From Erythrocercus mccallii (Eukaryota > Chordata > Aves > Passeriformes > Dicruridae), in the NCBI GenBank assembly GCA_013397435.1, contig VZRG01001475.1, positions 120,563 to 184,562 of the forward strand: a DNA stretch of 64,000 bases. The letters run 5' to 3'. Both the position numbers and the translations under genes were made by a program. This document shows positions 1 to 11,460 of this stretch, piece after piece. How positions within the stretch are numbered: position 1 is the first letter of the stretch; each line of letters begins with the position of its first letter. The notes beneath the pieces were generated by a model that searched no databases, was not told where the DNA came from, and saw only the letters and a program-made list of their open reading frames with translations.

Positions 1-740
1 CCAGGCTGCTCAGAACCCATCCAGCCTGGCCTTGAACACTGGCAGGGATGGGCCCTTCAGGACTCCTCTGGGCAACTGCTACAGTGTCTCTACCACTCTA
101 ACAGTAAAGAATGTCTAATGTAAACCTACTCTAAGTTTGGAGCCATTCCCGCTTGCCTTGTCCGCCTGCATGCTCTTGTAAAAAGTCTCTCTCCATCTTC
201 CTTGTAGGCTCCCTTCAGGTACTGGAAGGGCACAATCAGGTCACCCCAAAGCCTTCTCTTCCATGCCAAACAATCCCAATTCTCTCAGCCTTTCCTCATA
301 GGAAAGGTGCTCCATTCCTCTGATCATCTTTGTGGCCCTCCTCTGGACCCAGTTCAGGCCCGTGTCTGTCCAGTGCTGGGCCCCCAGAGCTGATGCAGCC
401 CTGCAGGTGGGCTCAGCAGAGCAGAGCAGAGGCAGAATCCCCTCCCTCTCCCTGCTGGCCACACTGCCTTGGATGCAGCCCAGGGCACATTTGGCTTTCT
501 GGGCAGTCAGTGCCCATTGCCAGATCATGTCCAGCCTCTCACCCAGCAGCACCCCCAAGTCTTTCTCAGCAGGGCTGCTCTCTGTCTGTTCATTCCCCAG
601 CCTCTACTGATTGCCCTGACCCAGGTGCAGGACCTTGCGCTTGGCCTCGTCAAACCTCATGAGATTCCCATAGACGCGCTTCTCAAGCTTGTCCAGGTAC
701 CTCTGGATGGTTCCCCATCCTTCACGTGTGGTACCCTATC
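1..740 (-). mobile_element. CR1 LINE, 3' part of the RT frame and 3' UTR, cut by the left window edge
   Basis: Read on the minus strand, this is the C-terminal end of a CR1 reverse-transcriptase frame followed by 3' UTR. A frame at 558-241 carries the CR1-typical stretches LDMIWQWALTAQKAKCALGC, SVASREREGILPL, VQRRATKMIRGMEHL and SYEERLRELGLFGMEEKALG. Between the last two groups the usual wording slips into another frame (CSAEPTCRAAS where the family reads a conserved LVRPHLEY-like segment), so the copy is frameshifted and dead. The UTR continues to position 1, so the true 3' end, with its short ATTCTATG-like repeats, should lie about 100 bases left of the window. The match fades near 735-745, which is the 5' truncation point usual for CR1. 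Family assignment is from recalled consensus; the exact subfamily is not determined. Confidence 0.93.
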
Positions 741-3700
741 TAAAGGTGTGGATTTAGGGCAGTTTTCAGCTTATGTTCCTTGATGTATTTCCAGCATTGT
801 GTTACTTCAGCAGAGTAGGTGGGAAAACACCTCCTTTTGCTGTCTTAGGTCAGGACCATGCTGGGTTTCAGTGGATGTGTGGTCGCAGAGCACACGCAGC
901 CAGATGTGCAAAGGCACCTGAGGTTACCTGGTATTGCACAGAGAGCCTTGCCAAGGGCTGAAATGTTGAAGTGGCAAAGAGGTACTGAAACTACCTTTAC
1001 ATGTCTGCCCTTTCACATACCAGCCAGCTGTGATATAAAGTGCTTCAAGGCATGGCAGAAATTAATAAGCATTATAGTGGGAAGCCAGGTGCAGCAGCTA
1101 AAAAAAACTTTCTGGAGAGATTATGCTAGTTTACAGAAAACCAGAAAAAGAAGCCACTTACCCATCCATGCCAGCTCTGTATTTCTGGGCTCACAGGACG
1201 TTCCTTCACCCTTAAAGTTATTTGACTTTTAAATTGCAGTAGCCAAACACCTGAGAAGCAAAAATATTTGGAGGAAATCAAGCTTCAGTGACGATGTCTT
1301 GCCTTCACATCAAATATTAATCTACAAGTTGAATAATAAATGAGTTTAAATTTGTTGGAAACTCTGTTCTGCTAATCCCAAACACAAATAAGTGGCAGTG
1401 TGAATGGAACAGAGGAGTGATTTCACCCCCAGAGGTAGATGCCAAGGCACAGGTGGATTTGCGGACTGGCTGGCGTCTGAGCAGTGCAGTTCAGAGATCA
1501 TCTGAGGTTATCCCCTGAGGAAGACTAAATTGTGCTGGAGAAGGAGTGCCTGGGCTAGACTCACTGTTGACATATAAAAAGGCAAGAGATCAAGGGCTCT
1601 TATGCAAAGAGCAGGTCAGCGTGAAAATGGAAGAGGTTTTCCTGTCAGCACAAGCTCAGACTCCTACCAACTTGAAATTCCACCCACTTAAAAGGCAGGT
1701 TACCCCAAAAATGGGAATAAAGAAGCTTGTAGTTACATCAGAAGTAAAGCTGGGTGTGGGCTGGAGGAAGAAAAAAGTATGGTCCATGAGGACACTTTTA
1801 CTTGAGCTCAGAGAATTTAGCTCCTTCTTGGGGCCTGATAGCCATGGCAAAGCTCATGAGCTTCTCTGCAAAGCATTAGTACTGCTGTGAGCAGCACTGA
1901 TGTGCTTGTCTCACACTGACTTATTGCAACACATTGAGCATCTAAAGGTTAAGGACTCTGACAAGACTTTGACCACTTTTTCCATGAGGAAAGGATGACA
2001 AACTGTGCACATGACGGATGTCAAGTCATGTATTTTGACTGACTTGGAAGACACAGTCAAGAAATGTTGTTAAATGTGCAGACAAATGGGCTGTGAGGCT
2101 GCACAGCTGAACAAGTTTGAAAAGTTGAGAAAAGAAAGATGAAACTGGAGAAAGTAAGTGTAAAGGGGAGCGTACACTCAGGTCAGTCTGTGTTTTGACT
2201 CAATAAAGCAGTCTTGGGGAAAAAGTAATAAGAAAAAGCCCATAAATTCCATAACCTGCGAGAAAAAGCAAGTTCAGGATAAGAAAACAGTGAAAACGAG
2301 GGGATTAAATAGAACACTCCAGAACATGCCAGATTTTAAAAGCATTTCATTTACAGGAATTAGCATGAACCTAGAAAATGCTGCAGCAGATTACTTGAGT
2401 TTTTACAGTGCTTTGAACTTGGAAAGACTGGGTAATTGGTAGGTATTAGTATTGTTAACAAGCTATTGTGTATTCCTGGCAAGCAAGGCAGGCAAAATGT
2501 CTTTTTTGAGGTGCCAATGACACTGGTTAGACAGCTTACTGGAGAACTGACAGATTGCTGTCTGCTATTGTTTTGAAGGCTGATTTGTGAGGTTTTTTTT
2601 TTAGAATGGCAGCAGAAATTTGAAAATAATCTATTTATATACAGCATTGCTTTACATGCAGCATTAGAGCTGTTACATTTGACTTGTTTCTACTTAAGAC
2701 ACAGTTTTGTTGCTATGCCAGTGATAGAGGAGCACACCAGATGGTATGTAGGCCTTCAGAGAACTTTATGAAGTTTTATAGATCAGTGATATATAATAAT
2801 GGCCTGAACGCTGAAAGAAGCAAAAGAAAACAAAAATATCAGTTTAACATTACTCATTTTGAAATTGATGCAAATTGAATTTGCATTGTCCTTGGTAGAG
2901 GGAAATTCAGTTTTAGGAGTTTGATAATAGGAGTTAAAACCTGTTGAGATACAAGGAGTCACATTCTATGTTAGATTTTACAAATTGGCAAGGCAGTAGA
3001 ATTGTTGTTCACTAGTAAATGATCAGCCAAGACAAAATGTGTCTACAGCCGTTCCTGACAAGTCGCTATTGTTTCTGCCCTTTTTGTGCCCTATCACTTT
3101 AAGCAACTTTGTGTCGAGGGAAGATCTACCTCAGCTCCCTCATGAGAACCCACCAAAGTTGTACTGTAGTGTAAAATAAACAGCGTCTGTGACAGGTAAA
3201 GCCTTACAGCACTTCTCTTAGGGCTTGCACCCAAATATTGTATAGGACTGGTGGAAAGTGTTTCTGCTTTGTTATAAATCGTGAGCAACAAGACCAGCTG
3301 TCAAATGCTCGTGGGTTTGTACCTGATTCTAAATAATAATAATTAAAAAAACCTAACAAAATTTTAAAAATCTATTAAAATGTTAAAACAAATTCAGTTG
3401 CCACTGAAAAAGCAACTAGGTATGTATGTGTCACATGATGTTGCTGTAGCAACCTCACCATACCTAAATATAAGAATATTCAAGCTATTTTCTTGTGTGA
3501 GCTGCACAGTGATGGCAGAGTAAGGCCTCACATCAGAACTTTGTCTTCTCTCTTACCCAAGGGATTTTTTTTCTTTTTACTTTCCATTGCATAGACAGGG
3601 TTTTTTTCTACTCAGCAAACAATAAAAAGCCCCCCACTATTTGGGAAAGAATAAGTGAATAAGATTGGTTTTGTAGTATGACAGGTTTTATATTGGTATT

Positions 3701-6159
3701 ACTTTATATAAGTATAATTTTTTGTGTATGAAGATACTTTAAAACTGTCATGGTTCATGTTTTCTAGGAACATGAATCATTCTACTACTCTACAACCATT
3801 CTAGAACATTTCTACTTTTTTTTTCCTCTCCCTGAGGTTATTTGAGGTAATTTTTTTGCAGTACTGTTATTTCAATATTGAGCATATGGTGTCTTTCCAT
3901 CTATCCATCTATCCATCTATCTATCTTATTTTTATATATAAAACTTGTTAAAAAGTAAACACAGTTTATTTTTCTCTATTTCTCTGAAGTAATTAATTGC
4001 TCTTTTTTGAGTTTATATATATTTGATTAAGAAACAAGAGAGATAAAAACTTGAGTGTAGAATTTCAGACATTGTGCTTGCTATCCATTTCATTCATTTG
4101 GGCAAATGCTCTCTCAGAAATCAAGCTAACTATAATCAAAGGTCTGGCTAGCTCTCAGAAGGCTGTGACTTCTCTGAAACCATGCATCCATGATAGTTCT
4201 GCTGGGTTTTTTTGTTTTAACTTTCAGATGAATCTTACTCACAAGCACCTGCTGAAATGCAGGTAAATCTGCCTAAGGCTGGAACACCAGTTTCATTGGG
4301 ACAATCATGGAGTTTCCCATTTCATTCTGCTCCCACAGCACATCACCCATGCAGAGTTCACCACAGGACTGCAGGCTATCTTTAGATCCTTTAATCCATT
4401 CATCTACAGCCCAATTTATCATCCCTCAACACCCCTGATTTAATGGCATCCTACATATCCTGAGCACTTAGAATCTGTATTGAGTCAAAAAATTATTCTA
4501 GAAAGGAAAGCAGTAGCTGCTGTTTACTTAATACATAAGGAGTTAAAAACACTTGAGAAAACACAGCTTCATTAGAATCAGTTTTGCCTGAAATGCTGAA
4601 TATATGACCTTTGGAACAAAAAGAAGTGTCAAAACTGTATAAACATGCATCATTATCAAGGATTTTGGTTTGTCACCTGCAGCTGAAACACCCCATATTA
4701 TTAATCACAGACAAATCGCTTTTTTGCTTCAAGGAATCATTTTGAGAGGAGCATAACCTCAAAAGTGCAGGTCAAAAGGTATATTAGTTCTCCTGAATCA
4801 CTTGAAACAAATGCATTTCCAGTGTGTTTCCATACTTACTTTTTGGCTTGCTTCTATCAGGCTACACTGCTGTAACACTTCTATAGTGTTGTATTTTTGA
4901 TGTCATGTAGCCTAGAAACTGACAGAGTAAAAATGAACAGGAAATTCAAGTTCTTTGGCCGCCTAGCATTCATACAACTGTCCCCATAATTTAGCAAAAC
5001 AATATAATGGGGTTTGCATAAACAAATACACAGGAGCAAATAAATATTTGCACCAAACATTTTTACAGGGTTTTGTTTGTTTATTTGTTTCAAATTGTCT
5101 ATAATAAAACCTGATCCAGCTATTTTGCCCAGCTACTTTTGAGGGGGAGAAGGGCTGAACTGGGCTTCTGGAAGAGTATCTTTTAAGAACAGAATTTGAC
5201 CTTAAACAAATAAAATTTAGCATGTTATTAGTGCATAAGCAGTAGCAGAGTTCTGTCATGCACTGTTCTGAATATCAAAGGAACTGGAGCAAGGCATATA
5301 CAATTTTTCATTACATACATTTATGTGTTATTTTATACCACTTTTTGTTTCATTCATGATTTTAAATTATAAACCCTCATTTTACTGCAAATAGAGTGCT
5401 AAAAGAATCCATGCCTGCACTGGTTAAAAAAATTGTCTGATCCTAAAAATACGTACACCAGTAATTTTTCTAAGAGGAAAAACTTTGAGCTGTTTTTATA
5501 CTTTCTTTGGGTTTCTTTATAACCTACTATAATTTGTTACTTTAAATTTTGATACTAAAAGCAGGAGTAATGGTTTTTGACAATGCACATAGGAAAAGAT
5601 TAAGTACAGGTACACTTCCACTCCTAAGATCAGAGTTCCTTCCTTCATTTCTGTTTCTGTAATCGGAACAAATACACTTTGCTTCATTTTATTTTGCATT
5701 CAAGCAAAATAAGCCTCATTTTTAAAAATATGTCTTGATATTAGAGAAATATTTTTAACTTCTCATTTCCAGATTGAAAAGCTCAGTAAGAAGCTATCTT
5801 TAAAGCTTTGGGACTTAGGTCACACAGGTAGACTGGAATTTACATGACACTTTTTAACTGCTATTTAATTCAACACTGTCATATTATTATAAACTTTGCA
5901 AGGAAGGATTACTGTTACTAGGCTGCATTTAACTATTTGCACACAGAAAAAGCTTCACACATTTGGGGAAAGGACGACAATTTCCCATCCTATCTCTATA
6001 GTGAGATTTTATATTTACCGTAAAGTGAAAGATAACTTTCAGGGCCGTGACACAAGCAAACTTGAAACACTTTCAATGAGACAGAACTATTATGCCAATA
6101 AAATGCCAAGAAGCTATAATCAGTTAATGCACACCCACACCCTTGCCCCACACACACAC
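741..6159. other. Unique AT-rich non-coding stretch
   Basis: I see no gene here. Open frames of 60-124 codons occur on both strands, but none shows a domain, a family motif or protein-like composition. The stretch is AT-rich, with a tetranucleotide microsatellite near 3896-3926, short T runs and one short inverted repeat at 3754-3776 (8-bp arms, 7-base loop). No recognisable interspersed repeat was found between the two CR1 copies. Confidence 0.6.
3896..3926. repeat. Tetranucleotide microsatellite (TCCA/TCTA type)
   Basis: The unit ATCC alternates with ATCT over about 30 bases, starting as TCCATCTA repeated and ending as pure ATCT units. This is a compound short tandem repeat and probably length-variable between individuals. 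Confidence 0.9.
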
Positions 6160-7345
6160 CTAGAGAGCAACAGCCAACATGGATTTGTGAAAATGTGCAA
6201 TATCAAGCTGATTCAGCTTGTTTGGAAGCAGAGCAGGAAGGTTCATGAATATGGAGAAAACATCAAACGTTATCTATGTTGACTTCAGTAAGGTTTTTGG
6301 CAGTGTGTTATTATGACAGATCCATGACTTGGGATATCCTATGGCATTCCCATTAGCCACAGAAACGCAATCTAGATCAAACTCCAGAACTGATTAGTGG
6401 CCCAATAGTCAGAGGTCAGTATAGAAGAAATTATCATATGGGGGGATGTTCCTATGGCTTTTGTCCAATCTTTGTATTTACAATCCAGATCACAGGATGC
6501 AAATGCAGATTACACCAAACTGAGACAGGAATGTAAGCATGCTGGAAGTCCTGCACTGAAATTAAGATTAAAATTCAAAGTGATCTTTCAAATTAAAGAA
6601 ATTGTTAGAAAATAATTACATGTTCACTCAACAGCAAAAAACACTGTTCCATACAGGATCAAAAAAGAAAAACATGAAGAGTGGCATAAATACAGATAAA
6701 TGTATTTTAGGGAAAAAATAGCCTACATAACCATTCTTCTGGAGAAGCAGAACTGGGAATGATAACAGGTCATACCACTATGAAAAATGGAAATGCCATG
6801 TTTGGTTGTACTAAAACTGTACATCCTCAAAACCACTGTTGTCTTTGAGCAGGACTGTTATGCCCAGTGTCCAATGAGGCAAGAGCATTGTGTCCAGTTT
6901 GGGACACACAGCTTGTTTGATTGTGGCTGAATTGGAGAGAGTTCAGAAACAATCTCTATTTATTCTCATTTCTTGAGATCATGGCCTTGAAGAAAAAGTT
7001 TAATAAATGGGATGTGCTGAATATAAAACAGAGAATACCAAGCAGAATATGTCTTCAAGTGCACATAAAAACACTGCAAGAGGTAGACAAACATCTGTCC
7101 CCTATTTTCATGAGAAACAGAACATGTAGAGATTGCATTAGGCTTAAGAAATTCTTTCAAACCATAGAGATAATTAAACACTGGAGAATAACATCTGGTG
7201 AGATTGTGAATTCATCAGCATTAGAAACTTTCAAGAACCAGTTAGGCAAACATCTGTCAAAGCTGACATAGTTATAGTTGATCCTGCCTTCAGGCAGAGA
7301 AAGAACTGGATGATCTCCTGTTGCCTCTTCCAACTACATTTTAAA
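6160..7345 (+). mobile_element. Ancient, heavily decayed CR1 LINE (RT domain to 3' end)
   Basis: Several CR1 landmarks lie in the right order on the plus strand. At 6170-6200 the DNA encodes SQHGFV, the segment before RT motif A. At about 6260-6300 a different frame reads NVIYVDFSKVFGSV, the diverged motif A of the family (DVIYLDFSKAFDTV type), where the second catalytic-region aspartate has become glycine. A frame at 6921-7271 ends with WRITSGEIVNSSALETFKNQ and LGKHLSKLT, the C-terminal tail of the RT. It is followed at 7270-7330 by the typical 3' UTR wording (gatcctgcc, then ctggatgatctcctg, then cttccaac). Many stops and frameshifts separate the parts. The divergence is much higher than in the CR1 copies at 1-740 and 61640-62603, so this is an early sauropsid insertion. 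The 5' boundary is uncertain by about 100 bases. Confidence 0.8.
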
Positions 7346-10300
7346 ATTTACTATTTCTTTCTCTTTCTCTCTTTCCTTAGTCTGCTTCTCCCAGCTCCCT
7401 AATCTGTCTTCTTAAAGCACCCAGTTTTAACAAGAACAATGTGGGACAACTCAGAAAGCCATGCAGATGGAAGCTTTCCTTAGTTAACCCTTTTAATTAA
7501 TTTTTACCATATAAGACAGAAATATCACATGAACAAGCCCATGCAGTTGATTTCAACACATTACAGCTTTCTTTGGTCAATATGTATGTATGTCAAATGA
7601 GAAAAAACAGCGTTTGAGTCTATTTACAGTATGGGTTGTAACAAGATATCAGGGATGTAATAACCCCCCAAATTTCCAGCTCCTTCTTTTAATGTAAGAA
7701 CAAAAAGAGGGAAGAGGGAAATGCTGAATGAAGGACTGGACTTCAAGCTGTGATGAACCAACCTACAGGTTCTAGAGATAGATGCCACTGCCTCTAGGTA
7801 CGTGCTCCTTCTGCCCCTCTCAGGGATAAAAGGCAAGACAGGCCATGGCTGCATGGACAGACTTCCCAGCCTCTGGCAGTGACTGCAGCTCTTGCGGAGC
7901 TCAGGGATCCGCTGCTCTGCCAGGGGCTGGGGTTCTGTTATCCCTTTTGCCAACCACATTTTGTAACAAACATCAAAAAGACAGACTGACAGACAACCGT
8001 GGCCAGCATGGAAATGGACAATTTTCCTTCTCTTCCTGCAATCCCAGCAAAGCCAAGGGCAGAACACAGAGATCACCCAGCCAATGCATCTCCGGCCTCA
8101 GAGGCAGGGAAATCGAGCTGATGAACAATCCATAAAGCAGTTATGAACCAATGGAACGGATCCCATATAAATACCACGTTTGTATAAATACCTGGTTTGT
8201 TCCCATACAACATGTTTTTAAGAAGTCCTTTACTTCACTGTGAGAGCCAGCACAAGAGGAGCTTGACATCAAACAAAATTAATCTCTTTTTTTCAATTTC
8301 TAACTGATTACATTTGCTTCTTTTTGAAGGGCAGGGCAAGGGAAATGGTTAATAAGGGTTTCTGAAGACTTGTGTCACATTTTAAGGCTTTGTTGAGATT
8401 TTCAATTAAAACAGAATAAACCTTTTGGGATGAAAACAAATGAGCCTCTTAACTGGCATAGCACATTAAGCGCAAATAAACACAATATATATTGCCTGCA
8501 TAGCATAAGCTATTTATGAAGTATTCCCTAGCAAATACTGTGGTGTCTTATTTTCTAACTTTCTGGCATGCTAACAGCTCAGTTTTCAAATATTCGTGAA
8601 GTCATTAACATTTTTGCCTCTTCTGTCTGAGGTTTACAAAAAAAAAAAAGATTTTACAGTACATCCTCTCCTTTAAAAAGAACAAGAATGATAAAATTTT
8701 GATGCCTCTCTCTTTTCTGGGACTATTTGGTTAAACAATCTAATTTTCACAGAATTTTTTACCTGAGCAAGGCAGCTCCATCATCTGCATGTCATGAGTT
8801 CAATTACTGCTTCACTGATGTCTTGAGTACCACTCTGAAGAATTCTCTCGCCGCTTCTATCAATTGCAAAGAACTACTTGTGTGCTAAGTAATGGCCCAC
8901 TACCGATTTTCATTTTGGGGAGAAATCTCCTCGTCAGGCTCTGGTAAGGAGGGAGAGCAGTAACAGGGATGTTGCTGATTTAGGAGCCAAAGCAAGCTCA
9001 TTCCCCTGGCCACCAGGGGGAGAAAACTGCCACTGACATTTATAAAGTGCTCAAAATCAACTTAAAGATGCAACTTTTTTTGCTTACTAAGGCTTTTTCA
9101 GAGATTTAGGTCCATCCATTGCTTTACTGAATTATTTATGAGAAAATGATTAATTTTAAGGTTTTTTTTAAACTACTGTGAACAGCATACGGCAGTACAA
9201 TTTTACTTAATCAACAAATGTAAAAGTTATTATACAAATCATGTTCTCTCCTGTTAATATTGCATGCTACCTCATTTTAAAGCTAATCCCATTATTTCGA
9301 ATGGGACTGATTGCATATTAAGATACAACTTAGCATAAGTAGAGAAAAATACTGCCTTGAGTGAAAGGAACAAATCTGTTCAAAGCAGGGCGACACGGGG
9401 TGACACGTATCCCTTGGCCCAGTATAAACTCTGAATAAGAACAGAAAAGTAAAGAAAAGGAAAGATAATGCATTGAAATGTTGACTTGGTATTCAGAGTG
9501 CATTCAAATTACCTTCAGAATGTAAGGAAAGAAGTTTAGGGGGGGTTGCATATTGTTGGAACAACTAATAAAAATATATTTGAGATTACATGATAATGCA
9601 AATCCTTCATGTAGTTACTTTTATGGATAGTGTGCCTTGCATCTCTCCTTATGAGCAGGTATTCTGCATGATTCCCTCACCTATCTTTTTTTTTTTCTTC
9701 ACACATTTACATTCATTGTGGTGGAAAAACCGTCAGAAAATAGGATTTATGTCACAAAAGCGAGTCCCATGAAGGAGCTGTTTATAATAGAGCTCGACTT
9801 TTTAAGTGGCAGCTGATCAGATTTAGGAGTAGCTGTGAATCTTAAACCGCAATTAGGACAAAAGCTGACTACAGCTTGCGGTCAGGCACACGAACTTAGG
9901 GTCAGGGTGAGTTTTTGGGCAGTGTAGGGCCTTCAGCCCTACTAACCAAAAAGAAGAAGTGATGCAACAGCTAGTGTCCACTAGATGCCAGGCTTCCTTT
10001 GCGGAGCAGAGCGCTGGCTCCGGCTTTCCGCACGCTTTATCCCCATGGCCTCCCAGGTCCCCTTCTCTCCAGTGCTGTGGGCAAAGGCTTTAATGTTTCC
10101 CACCAAATCCTCATCCCGTCCAGGCTGCCTCCGGGTTTATCACTGTTATCCCTCACAAATGTTGAAGAGAGGCAGGAGGCTTTCCAGAAGGACTAAAATA
10201 GGAGTTGTCACTAAGAAGAATTGAGCGTTTGCTGAGTCCCTCCTTTTTGCACAAGCAGAAAGCTCCCAGTGAAGAGAATGGGATGAGTTCTGTGATTGAC

Positions 10301-10830
10301 ATACTCAACCTGCAAACAAACCTAGCTGAAGAGTGTCAAGGAAGAATGCTGGCTGCCTCCCGTGCTCCTGCTGCCATCATCAACAGGTAGGTGACCTCCA
10401 ACCTCTGGTTGTCATCAAATAGGTCAGGCAGCAGCTCAAAATATTTACTTAAAACTACATTGGGGCAATATTTGCTTTCTGATTATCTTGCTTCTCTAGC
10501 TGAGGGAGGCTTCCAGAGTGCAAGCATCCCTCTGTATGGGGGGAGAGGGATGGTGGGCGAGTAGCTCTCCATCAGTACCTGGGGCAGGGCATGCTCCATC
10601 ACTCGTGGTGGACCAGCCAGAGCAGCAGCAGGACTGCACGCTCCTCCAGGAGGTCAACAGCTGTTGGCAGTGCTGCCCCCACACGCTGGCACAAATTCAG
10701 GCTTTTCTGTAGGGATCTGGGTTACGTCTAAGAAAATGGCAGGACTATTGGAAGTCCCACTGGTTCTAGTTTCTGAAGACACCAAAGTTGTGTGGTGCTT
10801 GTGGTCTTACTAAATTCTAATTCATATTTA
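7346..10830. other. Unique non-coding stretch with candidate regulatory blocks
   Basis: No supported gene. A minus-strand frame of 150 codons at 7624-8076 has a noise-like composition (rich in C, S, P and R) and no motif. The block 9720-9920 has high complexity and mixes AT-rich and CpG-containing words, which could be conserved non-coding DNA. A CTCF-like motif lies at 9007-9024. A frame at 10205-10390 is followed by a good splice donor (CAG then GTAGGT, GT at 10387), but no acceptor or family similarity supports an exon. Confidence 0.5.
9007..9024 (+). promoter_or_regulatory. CTCF-like binding motif
   Basis: The bases TGGCCACCAGGGGGAGAA fit the vertebrate CTCF consensus YGRCCASYAGRKGGCRSY at 16 of 18 positions by my alignment. 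The mismatches are A for C after the G run and A in place of S near the end. The core CCACCAGGGGG is complete. CTCF is the zinc-finger insulator and loop-anchor protein; plus-strand orientation would set loop direction. Occupancy cannot be judged from sequence. Confidence 0.55.
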
Positions 10831-11460
10831 GAATCACAGAGTCTTTTAGGTTGGAAAAGACTTCTAAGACCATTGAGTCCAGCCATTAACCCAGCACTGC
10901 CATATCCACCACTAAACCATGCCCACAGGTGCCACATCGGCATGGCTTTTAAATAGCTCCAGGGATGGTGACTCTGGCTGGGGAATGCAAAGACTCCAAC
11001 ACTTTCTATTATGTAGGTAGCCTATTCCTATTCTTCACAGCCCTTTCTGGTTTTTTTTCCTAATATCCAATCTAAACCTCCCCTGGTACAACTTGAGGCC
11101 ATTTTTTCCTGTCCTATTGCTCGTTACTTGGGACAAGAGACCAACCCCCATCTGGCTCCAGCCTCCTCTCAGAGAGTTGGAGAGAGCCATGAAGTCTCCC
11201 CTGAGCCTCTTTTTCTCCAGCTGCCTCAGTCACTCCTGAACAATCCCAGATCCCTCAGGCACTTCTCGCAACACTTGTGCTCCAGACCCTTCCCCAGCTC
11301 CATTGCCCTTTTCTGGACAGGCTCCAGCACTTCAGTGTCTTTCTTGTAGTGAGGGGCCCAGAACTGAACATAGGATTTGAGGTGCAGCCTCACCACTGCT
11401 GAGTTCAGGGGTAGGATTCCTTCTCTAGTGCTGCTGGCTACACAGTTCCTGATATTTAGA
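10831..11460 (-). mobile_element. CR1 LINE, 3' UTR and RT tail, second subfamily
   Basis: In plus orientation this begins gaatcacagagtcttttagg and ttggaaaagacttc, the reverse complement of a CR1 3' end. It continues through the 3' UTR wording of a CR1 subfamily that differs from the copy at 1-740: taaacctcccctggtacaac, then ggccattttttcctgtccta, then gaggggcccagaactgaaca. It stops near 11455-11460 inside the RT tail, giving a 5'-truncated copy of about 630 bases, a typical CR1 length. The reading frame is broken and there is no coding capacity. Confidence 0.92.

Noticed and set aside
10205..10390. Possible exon ending at the splice donor CAG/GTAGGT
   Set aside because: The donor is good, but there is no acceptor, no protein similarity and no partner exon.
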